Source: Eonycteris spelaea
Lineage: Eukaryota > Chordata > Mammalia > Chiroptera > Pteropodidae
Reading direction: 5' to 3'
NCBI GenBank assembly: GCA_003508835.1
Contig: PUFA01000171.1
Location: forward strand, 2,732,501 to 2,796,500
Length of the DNA: 64,000 nucleotides
Part shown: positions 24,307 through 34,690 of the stretch, in pieces
How the letters are laid out: every line of letters begins with the position of its first letter
Position numbering within the stretch: position 1 is the first letter of the stretch
Made by a program: the position numbers and the translations under genes
Notes under the pieces: generated by a model
The model's input: only the letters and a program-made list of their open reading frames with translations
Told to the model about the DNA's origin: nothing
Database searches by the model: none

Positions 24307-27300
24307 AAATTTTTTAAATTTTATTATGCGTTTCAAGTATACAGTGCATTGGTTAGACTTTTATATAGTTTATAAAACAATCCCCCTGATTACTTTATCT
24401 CTGCTGGCTCTCCATCTAGCCATTACATTAATGCTGACTGCATTCCCTATCCTGTGCTCACCATCCCAGTGACCATCTATCAACTACTAATTTGTGCTTC
24501 TTTAACCCTTCACCCCTTTTTCCCAGCCCCCCCCCACTCCCTCCCCTGGCTGTCACCAGATTGTCCTCTACATTTGTATCTTGTCGATTAGTTTGTTCTT
24601 TTTGTTCTTTAGATCCCACATACAAGTGAAATCATATGGTAATTATCTTTCTCTGTCTGACTTATTTCATCGGCATAATAACCTCTAGGTCTATCCACGT
24701 CGTTACAAATAGTAGGATTTCATTTTTTTTTTGATGGCAGAATAATATTCCATTGTACATGTGAACCATAACTTCTTTATTCAATCGTCTGTTGATGGGT
24801 AAATGCCACAGTTTACATCTTGGCTATTGTAACTTGTGCTTCCAAGAATATTGAGGTGAATAGATCTTTACGAATTATTGTTTTGGTTTTTTGGGGGTAA
24901 ATACCCAAAAGTGCAATTGCTGGGTCAAAAGATATATCCATTTTTAATTTTTTTGAGAAACTCCCAGATTGTTTTCCTTACTGGCTGTAATCCCACAATT
25001 TGCAATTTCGCCAACAGTATATGAGGGTTCCCTCACCAACACCTGTTGTTCCTTGATGTATTGATGATAGCCATTCTTACAGGTGTGAGGGGATATCTCA
25101 TTATGGTTTTAATTTGCATTTCTCTGATGATTAGCAACTTTGAGCATCTTTTCATATGTCTATTAGTTGTCTGTATTTACTCTTTGAAGAAATGTCTGTT
25201 CAGGTCTACCCATTTTCTAATGGGACTTCTGGTACAATATAGCAATAAAACCTTAGATTGGACATTGTATTTTTGTTGTTGAGTTGTATGAGTTCTTTAT
25301 ATATTTTGGATATTAAATTCTCTTGTCAGATGTATCATAAGTGAGTATCTTCTCCCCATCAGTCGTTTTTTTTTGTTTTGTTTTGCCAATGATTTCCTTT
25401 GCTGTGCAAAACCTTTTTAGTTTGATGTAGTCCCGTATGTTTATTTTTCTTTTGTTTCTCTTGCCTGAGGAGATATGTCTGTCCATTTTTCCCAACACCA
25501 TTTATTGAAGAGACTGTCTTTACGCCATTGTATAATCTTGCCTACTTTGTTATATGTTAAGTGAGCGTATAGGTGGATTTACCTCTGGGCTCTCTATTCT
25601 GTTCCATTAATCAATGCATCTGTTTTTATGCCATTACCATGCTGTTTTGATTTCTGCAGACTTATAGTATACTTCGAGATCAGGTAATGTGATACCTCCA
25701 ACTTTGTTCTTTCTCAAGATTGTCATGGCTATTCGGGTCTTTATAAATTTTAGGATTATTTGTTCTAGCTCTCTGAAAAATGTCATTGGTATTTTGATAG
25801 GAATTGCATTAAATTTGTAGATTGCTTTGGGTAGTATGGCCATTTTCATGATGTTGATTCTTCCTACTCATGAGCATGGTATATGCTTTCATTTATTTGT
25901 ATCTTCTTCAATTTCTTTTTTCAATAACTTACAATTTTCGGAGAACAGATCTTTTACCTCCTTGGCTAATTTGATTCACAGGTAATTTATTGCTTTGATG
26001 CAATTGTAAATGGGATGGCCTTCTTAATTTTTTCTTCCGAAAGTTCATCATTGGTGTATAAAAATGCCACTGACTTCTGAATATTTATTTTGTATCCTGC
26101 TACTTTACTGAATTCATCAATCAATTCTAATGATTTTTTTGTGGAATCTTTAGGGTTCTCTATAGTGTCATGTCATCTGCAAATAATAAGAGTTTTACTT
26201 CCACCTTTCCAGTTCAGATACTGTTTATTTCTCTTGTCTTATTGCTGTTTTTAAGACTTCCAGTACAATGTTGAAGAGGAGTGGTGAAAGTGGGCATCCT
26301 TGTCTTGCTCCTGATACTAAGGAAAACTTTTAGCCTTTCCCCATTGAGTATGATGTTAGCCGTAGGTTTGTCATATATGGCTTTTATCATATTGAGGTAT
26401 TTTCCTCTATTCTTACTTTGCTGACAGTTTTTATCATAAATGGATGCTGGATTTTGTCAAATGCTTTTTATGCATCTATTGATATGACATATCATTTTTA
26501 TTTTTTTGATTTATTAATGTAGTATATCACATTAATTGATTTCATATATTGTATCAACCTTGCATCCCAGGATAAATCCAACTTGATCATGATGTATGAT
26601 ATTTTTAATGTATTGCTAAATTCAGTTTGCTAATATTTTGTTGAGGATTTTAACATCAGTGTTTATAAGAGTTATTAGCCAATAGTATTCTTTTTTTGTT
26701 TTTGTAATGTCTTTGTCTGGTTTTGGAATTAAGGTAATAGTGGCCTCATAAAAGGAGTTAAAGAGACTTCCCTCTTTCTGAATTTTTTTTGAAATAGTTT
26801 GAGAAGAATAAACATTAATTCTTATTTGAATGTTTGGTAAAATTCACCTATAAAGGCATCTGGTCCAGGGCTTTGTTTTTGGGGAGGTGTTTGATCACTG
26901 ATTTGATTTTGTTGGTGGTAATCTTTCGGTTCGGATTTTTGGTTTCTTCTTGACTCAGTCTTGGGAGATTGTATGTTTCTACGAATGTATCCAATTCTTC
27001 CAGATTGCTCAGTTTTGGGCGTATAATTGCTTGTAGCATTTGCTGTGGAGTTATTCTTTTCTTTCATTTCTGATATTATTTATTTGAGTCTTCTCTCTTT
27101 TTTTCTTGATGAGTCTGGTTAAAGGTTTGTCAATTTTGTTTATCCTTTCAAAGAACTAATTCTTGGTTTCATTGTTTCCTTTGTATTGTTTTTCTAGACT
27201 ATTTTATTTTTGCTCTGATCTTTATTTCCTGCCTCCTATTCACTTGGAGCTTTGCTGTTCTTTTTCTAGTTCTTTTAAGTGTAAGGTTAGATTATTTATT

Positions 27301-28195
27301 TGAGCTTTTCTTGTTTCTTGAGGTAGGCCTTTATTGCTATGAATTTCCCTCTTAGGACTGCTTTTGCTGTGTCCCATAAATTATGAGTCATTGTATTTTT
27401 ATTTTCATTTGTCTTAGGTATCTTTTGATTTCTTTCTTGATCTCATTGTTAGCACATTCATTGTTTAGTAGCATGTTATTTAACCTCCATGTGTTTGTGC
27501 ATTTTCCAGTTTTTTCTTTCAGTTTATATCTAGTTTCATACCATTGTGATCAGAGAAGACAGTTAATGTGATTTCAATCTTCTTAAATTTATTGAGACTT
27601 GTTTTGTGTCCTAACATGTGTTCTATCCTAGAAAATGTTCCATGTGCATTTGAGAAGAATGTATATTTTGCTGCTTTTGGGGTGAAATGTTATGAAAATA
27701 TCTATTAAATCCATCTAGTCTAGTATGTCTTTTAGGCTCATGTTTCCTTGTTGATTTTTTGCCTGAAATATCTGTCTATTGGTGTTAGTGGGGTGTAAAA
27801 TTTCCTACTATGAGTGTACTATTATTGGTCTCTCCTTTTATATCAATCAATAATTGCTTTATGTGTATAGGTGCTCCTTTGTTGGGTGTGTATAAGTTTA
27901 CTAGGGTTATCTCCTGATTTATTGATCCCTTTATCATTATTTTGTCTGATATAAGTATTGTTACTCCAGCTTTTCTTTAAATTTCCATTTGCATGAAATA
28001 TCTTTTTCCATCCCTTTACTTTCAGTCTGTGAGTGTCATTTGATCTGAAGTGGGTCTTCTGTAGACAGGATATGCATGGGTCTTGTTCTTTTATCCATTC
28101 AGCTACCCTATGTCTTTTGCTTGGAGCATTTAACCATTTACATTTAAAGTAATATTGATAGGTACATAGTTAACTGCCATTTTATTACTTGAATT
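24307..28195 (-). mobile_element. L1, 5'-truncated, with ORF2 remains (L1 copy 2)
   Basis: The 3' UTR starts at 24307 with the AAGTATACAGTGCATTGGTT type of 3' end also seen at 39.2 kb. Sequence then runs back through all of ORF2 to the start of the endonuclease. Translation of the minus strand near 25634-25849 gives [20 protein letters not shown] and [13 protein letters not shown], standard ORF2p C-terminal motifs. 26822-27067 contains [15 protein letters not shown] from the reverse-transcriptase start. Stops and frameshifts are scattered throughout. It lacks ORF1 and the 5' UTR. A 43-bp foreign patch lies at 25223. Confidence 0.9.
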
Positions 28196-29066
28196 TTTTA
28201 AAATTAAGTTTATTGGGGTAACATTTTAATACAGTTATGTAATTTTCAAGTATACATTATTATTTGACATCTGTATATTCTATTGTGTGTTTACCACCCA
28301 AAGTCTAGTTTCCTTCAACTAACATATATTTGATCCCCTTTACCCACTTCACCCTCCCCCTACTTCACTATATTTGACCCCCTTACCCATCTACCTCCCC
28401 CTCCAACTACCCCCTTAGCCTCTAGTCTCTGTTTGTTTGTCCTGTTCATTTGTTGTTTTTAGGTTTATATCCCACATATAAGTGATATCATGTGATTTTC
28501 AACTTTTTCTGTCTGGCTTCTTTTGCTCAGCATGATTATCTTGAGGTCAAACCACATTCTTGCAAATGGCAGTATTTCATCTCTTCTTATGGCTGAGGAA
28601 TATTTCATTGTGTATATGTACAATGAAATATACAATATTTCATTGTATATATATGTACCACAGCCAGTCATCTATCATAAGACATTTCGCTTGCTTCCAT
28701 GTCCTGGCCACTATGATAAATGCTACTATGATATCAGTAATCAAATATCTTTTCAGATATGGGTTTTCAAGTCTTTGGCGTAAATACCCAGCAGAGGGAT
28801 TGCTGGATCATATGGTAGATTAATTTTTAGTTTTTTTGGAGGAACCTCCATACTGTTTTCCATAGTGGCTGTACCAATTTGCAGTCCCACCACCAGTGTA
28901 TGAGGGTTCCTTTTTCTCTGCATCCTCTTCAGCATTTGTTATTACTTGTCCTGTTGATTACAGCCATTCTAACAGGTGTGATGGTATCTCATTGTGGTTT
29001 TGATTTGCATTTTACTAATAGCTAGCAATGTTGAGCATCTTTTCACATATTTGTTGAATGGCCACT
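28196..29066 (-). mobile_element. L1, strongly 5'-truncated (L1 copy 3)
   Basis: A second, different L1 3' UTR begins directly after copy 2 (AAGTTTATTGGGGTAAC, then CACCCAAAGTCTAGTTTCC). Only about 870 bp remain. The minus strand at 28753-28935 encodes a fragment with LPYDPAIPLLGIYAKDLKTH, typical of the ORF2p C-terminus. It ends abruptly near 29066. Confidence 0.88.
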
Positions 29067-29139
29067 CTATTTAGAACATTAGGAGGGATACTCCTTAATA
29101 GAGTGGATCTGACCTAGCAAGAGTTCTCAGGTCTGTAAG

Positions 29140-29345
29140 ATTATGCATGGACTTTGGAGTCAAAAAGTGGCAGATGTATCTGGGTTAACATCCCTGCCTT
29201 GTTTGTATGTGCCTGACAAGTTATTTAACTTTTCTAAGTCTCATTTTCCTGTTATATAGATTAGATAATAACAGGACATATATAATGCATATACCAGTTA
29301 AGCCTCATAGTTAAAGTGATTACCAGAATCTCTGGCATATAGCAA
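29140..29345 (+). mobile_element. MIR SINE
   Basis: Sense order: TGGACTTTGGAGTC, TCTGGGTTAACATCCC, TGCCTGACAAGTTATTTAAC, TTTTCTAAGTCTCATTTTCC and a final CTCTGGCATATAG. Confidence 0.8.
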
Positions 29346-30716
29346 AAAAATATAGTTATCACTGGTTTTTATTTTTAAGATTCATTGTAAGATTCAGGCT
29401 GTCTCCTTTATCATCTTGGTGAAAGAGGAGGTAAAGAAATTGAAGACCAAAATAAAACGAATTGCTCAAGGTTGTGAGAAAGTTATGGAGTTGCTCAATG
29501 TCAGAGCCAAAACAAGCACCAATTTCTCAGAACACTCTGTTTGACGCACCTCGGTGGTTGCTGTTTCCATGATCATTCGATGTTAAAGATGTGAATCTGT
29601 TTCTATCCTGAAGCCTTTAGCAAAACTGGAAACAGCATAATTCTGGAGCTTAGAGGACAATAGATGTTTGATAATTGCATTTTTATTTTCATTTTATTGC
29701 AAAATGTTTCAAACATGAAAAAAAAATAGAGAATCTTGTAATGAACACCACTGTATGGACCTCTATCAAATCCTAACATTATGCTATATGTGCTCAATCC
29801 TTTTTTCGAAGAAATTAAACATTAAGACCTCCTGTGTACCTCTCCTTTATACAAACCTCTTTATTTGTAATATAGTATTATATAACAGTTTTTTAAATAA
29901 AATTTTTATTTTATATATGGGATACAATGTTATATTAGTTTCAGGTATACAGCATAGTGATTAGAAACCTATATAACTCACAAAGTGATTCCCCAATAAA
30001 TATAGTACCCCTCTGATCCCATACAATTCATTACAATATTATTGACTATTTCCCTTATGATATACTTTATATCTCCATGACTATTTTGTAACTACCCTTT
30101 TGTACTTCTTAATCACTTCCCCTTTTCCACAGACCCCCGCTCCCCAACCTCTCTCTCTCCCATCTGATGATCATCAAAATATTCTGTTTCTATGAGTTTG
30201 TTTCTGTTTTCTTGTTGTTGTTGTTGATACTTTAGATTCCACATATAAGTGAAATCATGTAGCATTTGCCTGTCTCTATCTTACGGAGTCCATTCAGCAC
30301 AATACCCTCTAGGTCCATCATGTAGTATCTTTTTCCATCCTTTTACTCTTAGTCTCTGTATGTCTTTTAATCTGAAATGAGTCTTTTGCAGGCAGCATAT
30401 TTAAGTGTTTTGTTTTCTTATTAATTCAGCCACCCTATCTTTTGATTGGAGCCCTTAATTCTTTTTCATTTGAAGAACTTGTTGATAAACATGTAGTTAT
30501 TGCCATTCTTTATTCATATTTTTATACATATTTTTTCTTCTTCTTAAAGATAAGTTCCATCAACATTTCCTGTAATACTGGCTTGGTGGTGATGAACTCC
30601 TTAAGCTTTTTCGTGTCTTGGAAGCTCTTTACTGGTGTTTCAACTCTAAATGATAGCTTTGCTGGATAAAGTATTCTTGGTTGTAGATCCTGGGTTTTTG
30701 TCACTTTGAATATTTT

Positions 30717-31922
30717 TTTGTTCCTTAGTGAATATCTTTATCTTATATGGTAGATACGATCCAGTCACTCAAAGAAAGATGAAATCACTTTCCCCAACAA
30801 TACCGGGAGAGACAAAGTAGGTTGTGATTCTGTTAAACTCACAAGTTTGGCTCAGTACAGCAGTTCTCTAATAAACCCTAGGACTCTCCATTCTTTCCAG
30901 ATGACAACTCCTCCTTCCATCACTGGCCTCCAAGGCCCGTTCTGCAACTAATCTGACACATTTTCATATTTTGGAGCCCACAGGCTCCACCATACCCTAC
31001 CATACCAGATTTCTATTCTCCTATGAGCTCTGAGGGAATTTTATTGAAACACAACACACACACACACACACGCACGCACGCACGCACACATGCGCACGCA
31101 TGCATCTGTGAGCTGACAAACCAAGTCTTGGGGCCTAACTAATCCTGTTTCTCTCAACTCTCAAAACTAAAGTGTCCTCACAAATCTTTGATTCCCATGA
31201 ACCCTCTCCTCTGTCTTGGAACGTCTGTCTGGTGTTGACCTCTCAGCTTCCACAACTAGCTAGGGTTCTTGTGGCCCTTTCCTGTTCCTTGCTTGAGGTT
31301 CTGGGCCACTACTCACACTCAACCTGTTTCCTAGTCTGCAAAATCCTTGGAGGTTGGAAAGAGGCCTATAAGACCCCCACCCCTCAAATGACATCCAGGA
31401 TCTAAAACTGAATGGGCCCAGCTTCCCCCTCGACTCTCACTCACTCTTTCATTGTCCACACCCCAAACTCTCTTTGCTTAGGCTCCACGACCACTTCCAG
31501 CACCCTCCGTCCACCCCACCCCGCAGCGGCCCAGACTGCCTCAGCCCCCTGCTTTCCAGCTTTCCCCGCAGTTCTGCTTCCGGTCCTCAGCCTCTCCCCT
31601 GCCGCGGCTCCACTGGCCTGTGTTCCCCCGCCGAGGCCACTCAGTCGCAGGCTCTCATCGCTTGAAAAGCAGCCCACAGAGAATACATCCGCCACCAGTG
31701 GGAACACTGAGAGGATGTGATGGGCCTGCAGGTAGCCATAGCTGTCACCTGGCCCCTCAAGGTCTGCCCAGCTCACGTTCTGGGGCATCCAGAAGTGTTC
31801 ACTGCACAGCCAGTCCCACTGCAGGTGCAGGGCTCGCACCGCCGCTGGGGCCACCTCATGTCCGTCCTGCAGCCACCCCCGCCGCAGCCTCAGCTGCCAC
31901 CGCACCAGCCAGTGGGACCTGC
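30717..31922 (-). pseudogene. CERS5: CERS5 partial retrocopy: exon 1 plus intron 1 sequence
   Basis: CERS5 encodes ceramide synthase 5, an ER membrane acyl-CoA-dependent N-acyltransferase of sphingolipid synthesis. The minus strand matches its first exon: SEHFWMPQNVSWADLEGP and YGYLQAHHILSVFPL correspond to the known N-terminus. The likely start ATG is at 31859 but is out of frame with the matching peptide, so an indel lies between. Exon 1 similarity ends at about 31659, exactly where ATGAGAGC stands in place of a GTGAGAGC-like splice donor. The remaining ~940 bp should therefore be intron 1. It ends at 30719 in a short A-tail, with GATAAA (30737-30742) about 18 bases before it. Fifteen-base target duplications CACTTTGAATATTTT flank it (30702-30716, 31923-31937). 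It is non-functional: most of the protein is absent. Confidence 0.82.
31046..31108. repeat. (CA)n/(CACG)n microsatellite
   Basis: Alternating CA then CGCA/CACG units lie within the intron-derived part of the CERS5 retrocopy. Confidence 0.9.
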
Positions 31923-32863
31923 CACTTTGAATATTTTGTGCCAAGCTCTTTTGTCCTGCAAAGTTTCTTTTGAAAAGGTAGCTGCCAGTTTTAAGGGGTG
32001 CCCTGGTAGATAACTAGCTGCTTTTTTTTCTTGCTGCTTTTAAGATTCTCTCTTTGTATTTAACCTTTGGCATTTTAATTATGATGTGTTTTGGTGTGGG
32101 CCTCTTTGGGGTCATCTTTTTTGGGACCCTGAGCTTCCTAGGCTTGTAGGTCTATTTCCTCACTAGCTTAGGGAAATTTCCCATCATTATTTCTTCGAAC
32201 AGATTTTCAACTTCTTGCTGTCTCTTCTCCTTTTGGTACCCTACGGTGCAACCATTGTCGCACTTGATGTTGTCCCATAGTCTCCTTAAATTTTTTCTTT
32301 TTTTTTTGGATTCCTTCTTTCTTATTGCTGTTCTGACTGGGTGTCCTTCGCTGCGCCAGCCTCTATGTGGGTGATTCAATCCTCTTCATCCGCTTTGTTG
32401 AGTCCCTCTATTGTGCTCTCCACCTCAGATATTGTAGTCGTCATTTCTGACTGGTTCTTTTTCGTTTTCTGTCTCTTTGCTGAAGTTCTCACCAAGTTCA
32501 TCTCCTCGTTCCCTAAGTTCATTGAGGATCCTTATAACCAGCGTTTTGAACTCTGCAGCTGTTAGATTTCTTGACTCCACTTTGTTTAATTTTTTTCCGG
32601 AGCTCTGTTATGTTCTTTCATGTGGAACAGGCTTCCCCACTTTGGATGTCTTTCTATGTCTATTTCTATGTACTATGTAAAGCTCCTAAGTCTCCTGGTC
32701 TTAGTAGCATGGCTTTCTTAGTGGCATAGTCCTGAGAGGGGTCTAGCTGCAGGCCAACTTTAGCCCTTCTGTGCCCTCTGGGGCCACCTGGTAAGAATCA
32801 GCAAGCAATCCAGAGAAGGACGCCATCCGTGCTGTGTTTACATTGTCTCAAGAGGCCACACCA

Positions 32864-33074
32864 ATCTATAGCCATGCTACCCTGAACAAGCCGGATCCTG
32901 TCTGATCTTGGAAGCTAAGCAGGGTCGGGTTAGTACTTGGATAGGATACCACCTAGGAGACCAGGTGCTGTAGGAGTAAAAATAAAAAAACACAAGGGAT
33001 TGTAACCTGACAAGGTCCTTGTAATCTGTGAGGTCAACCAAAGGTTGCCTCGCCTGAAAAAAAAAAAAAAAAAA
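32864..33074 (+). mobile_element. 5S rRNA-derived SINE (MEG-R-like), inside L1 copy 4
   Basis: 32864-32974 aligns end to end with 5S rRNA: TCTATAGCCATGCTACCCTG, then GGAAGCTAAGCAGGGTCGGG, then TAGTACTTGGATAGGA, then GGTGCTGTAGG. The A-box part (AGCTAAGCAGGGTCGG) is intact, but the C-box region is mutated. A non-5S body follows (about 32975-33056), ending in a run of 18 A's. That is the structure of a SINE, not a plain 5S pseudogene. Short flanking GGCCA (about 32854 and 33075) may be a decayed target duplication. Such elements are known from megabats. Confidence 0.8.
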
Positions 33075-33520
33075 GGCCATGGCAGAAATCGAAGCTGGCT
33101 GCCACCAGTGCAGGCCTTGGAGCTACTCAACAAGGGGCACAGGGCTCATCAGAACACCACTGGATGTGGGGATGTGGCTTGGATAGGGCTGCAAGTGGGG
33201 AGGAGCAGTATCTCAGGGAATCCTCTCAGCAGAGCAATCTCTGTCATTGTTTTATGATGTCTCAGCTATGGTGGTATCTGCGTATGCACGCCGGAAGTGG
33301 GGAGGGCTCCTCCAAGGATCAATGGATACCGCTAGCACTTCGGCCCAGAGAAAGGTGCCTCTCTGGCCCTCACCCCTTGGCTCTACAACTCAACCCTTGC
33401 CCATATGTCCCTGGCACAACCCTCAATCCCAAACAGCCACCCTAGGGCTGGAGCTCAGTAGAGCGAATCTCCAACAGGAAGGTCTTGGCGCAGTTCGGCC
33501 CCTTTAAGAGGAAAGGTCTG

Positions 33521-33546
33521 CACCTGCTGGCTGCACCTGCTGGCTG
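33521..33546. repeat. 13-bp tandem duplication in the L1 5' UTR
   Basis: CACCTGCTGGCTG occurs twice in a row and is followed by a related CAGCTGCTG. It lies in the 5' UTR of L1 copy 4. Confidence 0.85.
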
Positions 33547-34204
33547 CAGCTGCTGCAGCCTCTGTCTCACTCAACCTGCGAGGGACCAGGCAGCCTCGAG
33601 TCTCCTCCCCGTTCTACCATTCCAAGGTGATTTCTTAATTCTTTCCCTAGTTTTGGCTCCAGTTCATCCAGACCCCAGGCAACTTTGCTTGCTGTTTGCT
33701 CCATGGTGTCCTCACAATTTGGGTGTGGTCACAAGAGGCAGATATACAAAGCCTCTACCCTCTACGCCATCTTGACCAGAAGCTGTAACAGATTTTAACC
33801 CTTTATTTAAAGGTATCATATATATCCATCTGAAACTTTTTTTTTGCTTACTATGTTTTTGAAATTTATCCATGCTGATAAATACTGTATAGCATGCCAT
33901 TATATGAATATTTCATAATTTGTTTCTCTATTTTCCACATAATAGACATTTTGATTCGTTCCGGTTTTCACATATGTGAGAGTTTCCATAGGGGTTATTA
34001 TCCAGAAGTGGACTTTCAGGGTCTTAGGTTCTGAGACCATGTTGCCAAATTTTGCCAGATATTACCAGAAGTTTTCCAAAGTGGTTGTTGCAATTTTTTA
34101 TTTAAATTTTTTCCCAGATGAAAATGTATTATTTATTTTTAAAAATACAGTTATTTCAGCAACCAAGTAGCAGAAAAGTCACCCTAGTTATAAAACATGT
34201 GCAC

Positions 34205-34290
34205 TCTAAGAGGTGGGGAAATGAATATGATTGGATGCCTACTATGTGGCGGGCCCTACGCTAGGTGAATTACATTTGTTTTCTCCATTT
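34205..34290 (-). mobile_element. MIR/L2 fragment
   Basis: GGATGCCTACTATGTGGCGG followed by GCTAGGTGAATTACATTTG is the antisense form of the conserved MIR/L2 3' motif. Confidence 0.5.
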
Positions 34291-34324
34291 ACTTTTCAGT
34301 TAATCCCATTACCTCTCAGTCACC

Positions 34325-34690
34325 AAATCCTCTTAGTTATATCTCAGAAACATCTCTTAAATTCATTCCTTTCACAATTTCTTTGATAAATTTTTACAAA
34401 AGTACAGATGACAGCCGCTGAGCTACACAGCTTTTCTTTCTTACAGACTTTGCCCTCACCAGTTCATCCTTTACAGTTGTCAGAATTATTTTTCTGAAAA
34501 CACAAATGGGATCTTGTCACTCACTTTTGTGGAAACTTTTTGGAGAGTTTCCCCATAGACTAGGAGGTAAACTTCCAACTTTTTGGATGGGGTCAGATTT
34601 TGAAAGGCTTTGCAGGACATTGGGCCTTCCTAACCTCACCTCCTTCTCATCCCTTCACCAGGAGGACAGTTCCCCAAATAAATCATGGAC
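34325..34690 (+). mobile_element. L2 LINE fragment
   Basis: CACAAATGGGATCTTGTCAC followed by CAAAGGCTTTGC-like and CTTCCTAACCTCACCTCC blocks matches the sense L2 region upstream of its 3' end. The 63-aa plus-strand frame here has no separate support. Confidence 0.6.

Larger units (their letters stand above)
29896..33785 (-). mobile_element. Internally deleted, HAL1-like L1 with intact ends (L1 copy 4)
   Basis: The minus strand starts at the usual L1 5' end near 33785 (plus strand reads CTACGCCATCTTGACCAG), then has 5' UTR, ORF1, a short stretch of ORF2 start, and jumps at about 30318-30326 to the 3' UTR, omitting about 3.3 kb of ORF2 present in L1 copy 2. ORF1 remains are readable: RRLWDNIKCDNGCTVGY and NLFEEIMMGNFPKLV (about 32152-32379), and QDLQPRILYPAKLSF (30522-30704). 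Flanks TAACAGTTTTTTA (29883-29895) and TAACAGATTTTA (33786-33797) form the target duplication. It carries two later insertions, the CERS5 retrocopy and a 5S-derived SINE. Confidence 0.87.
29640..34110 (-). mobile_element. Old L1-type 3' end, split by a later L1
   Basis: The left arm 29640-29884 (TATTGCAAAATGTTTCAAAC, then AATGAACACCACTGTATGG) and the right arm 33798-34110 (AAATTTATCCATGCTG, GTTATTATCCAGAAGTGG, TTGCCAAATTTTGCC) are two parts of one ancient antisense L1 3' region. The L1 at 29896-33785 sits between them, flanked by a TAACAG-TTTTA duplication. This is the oldest layer of the nest. Confidence 0.6.

Noticed and set aside
30717..31922. Ordinary processed (spliced) CERS5 pseudogene
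   Set aside because: Similarity to coding sequence ends at the exon 1 boundary and no later exon is present.
31620..32013. Plus-strand frames of 98-117 aa over the GC-rich island
   Set aside because: They are antisense to the CERS5 exon 1 retrocopy. High GC keeps frames open by chance.
32864..32974. Functional 5S rRNA gene
   Set aside because: It has many mutations including in the C-box region, a non-5S body and an A-tail, and no 5S terminator or cluster context. It is a SINE.
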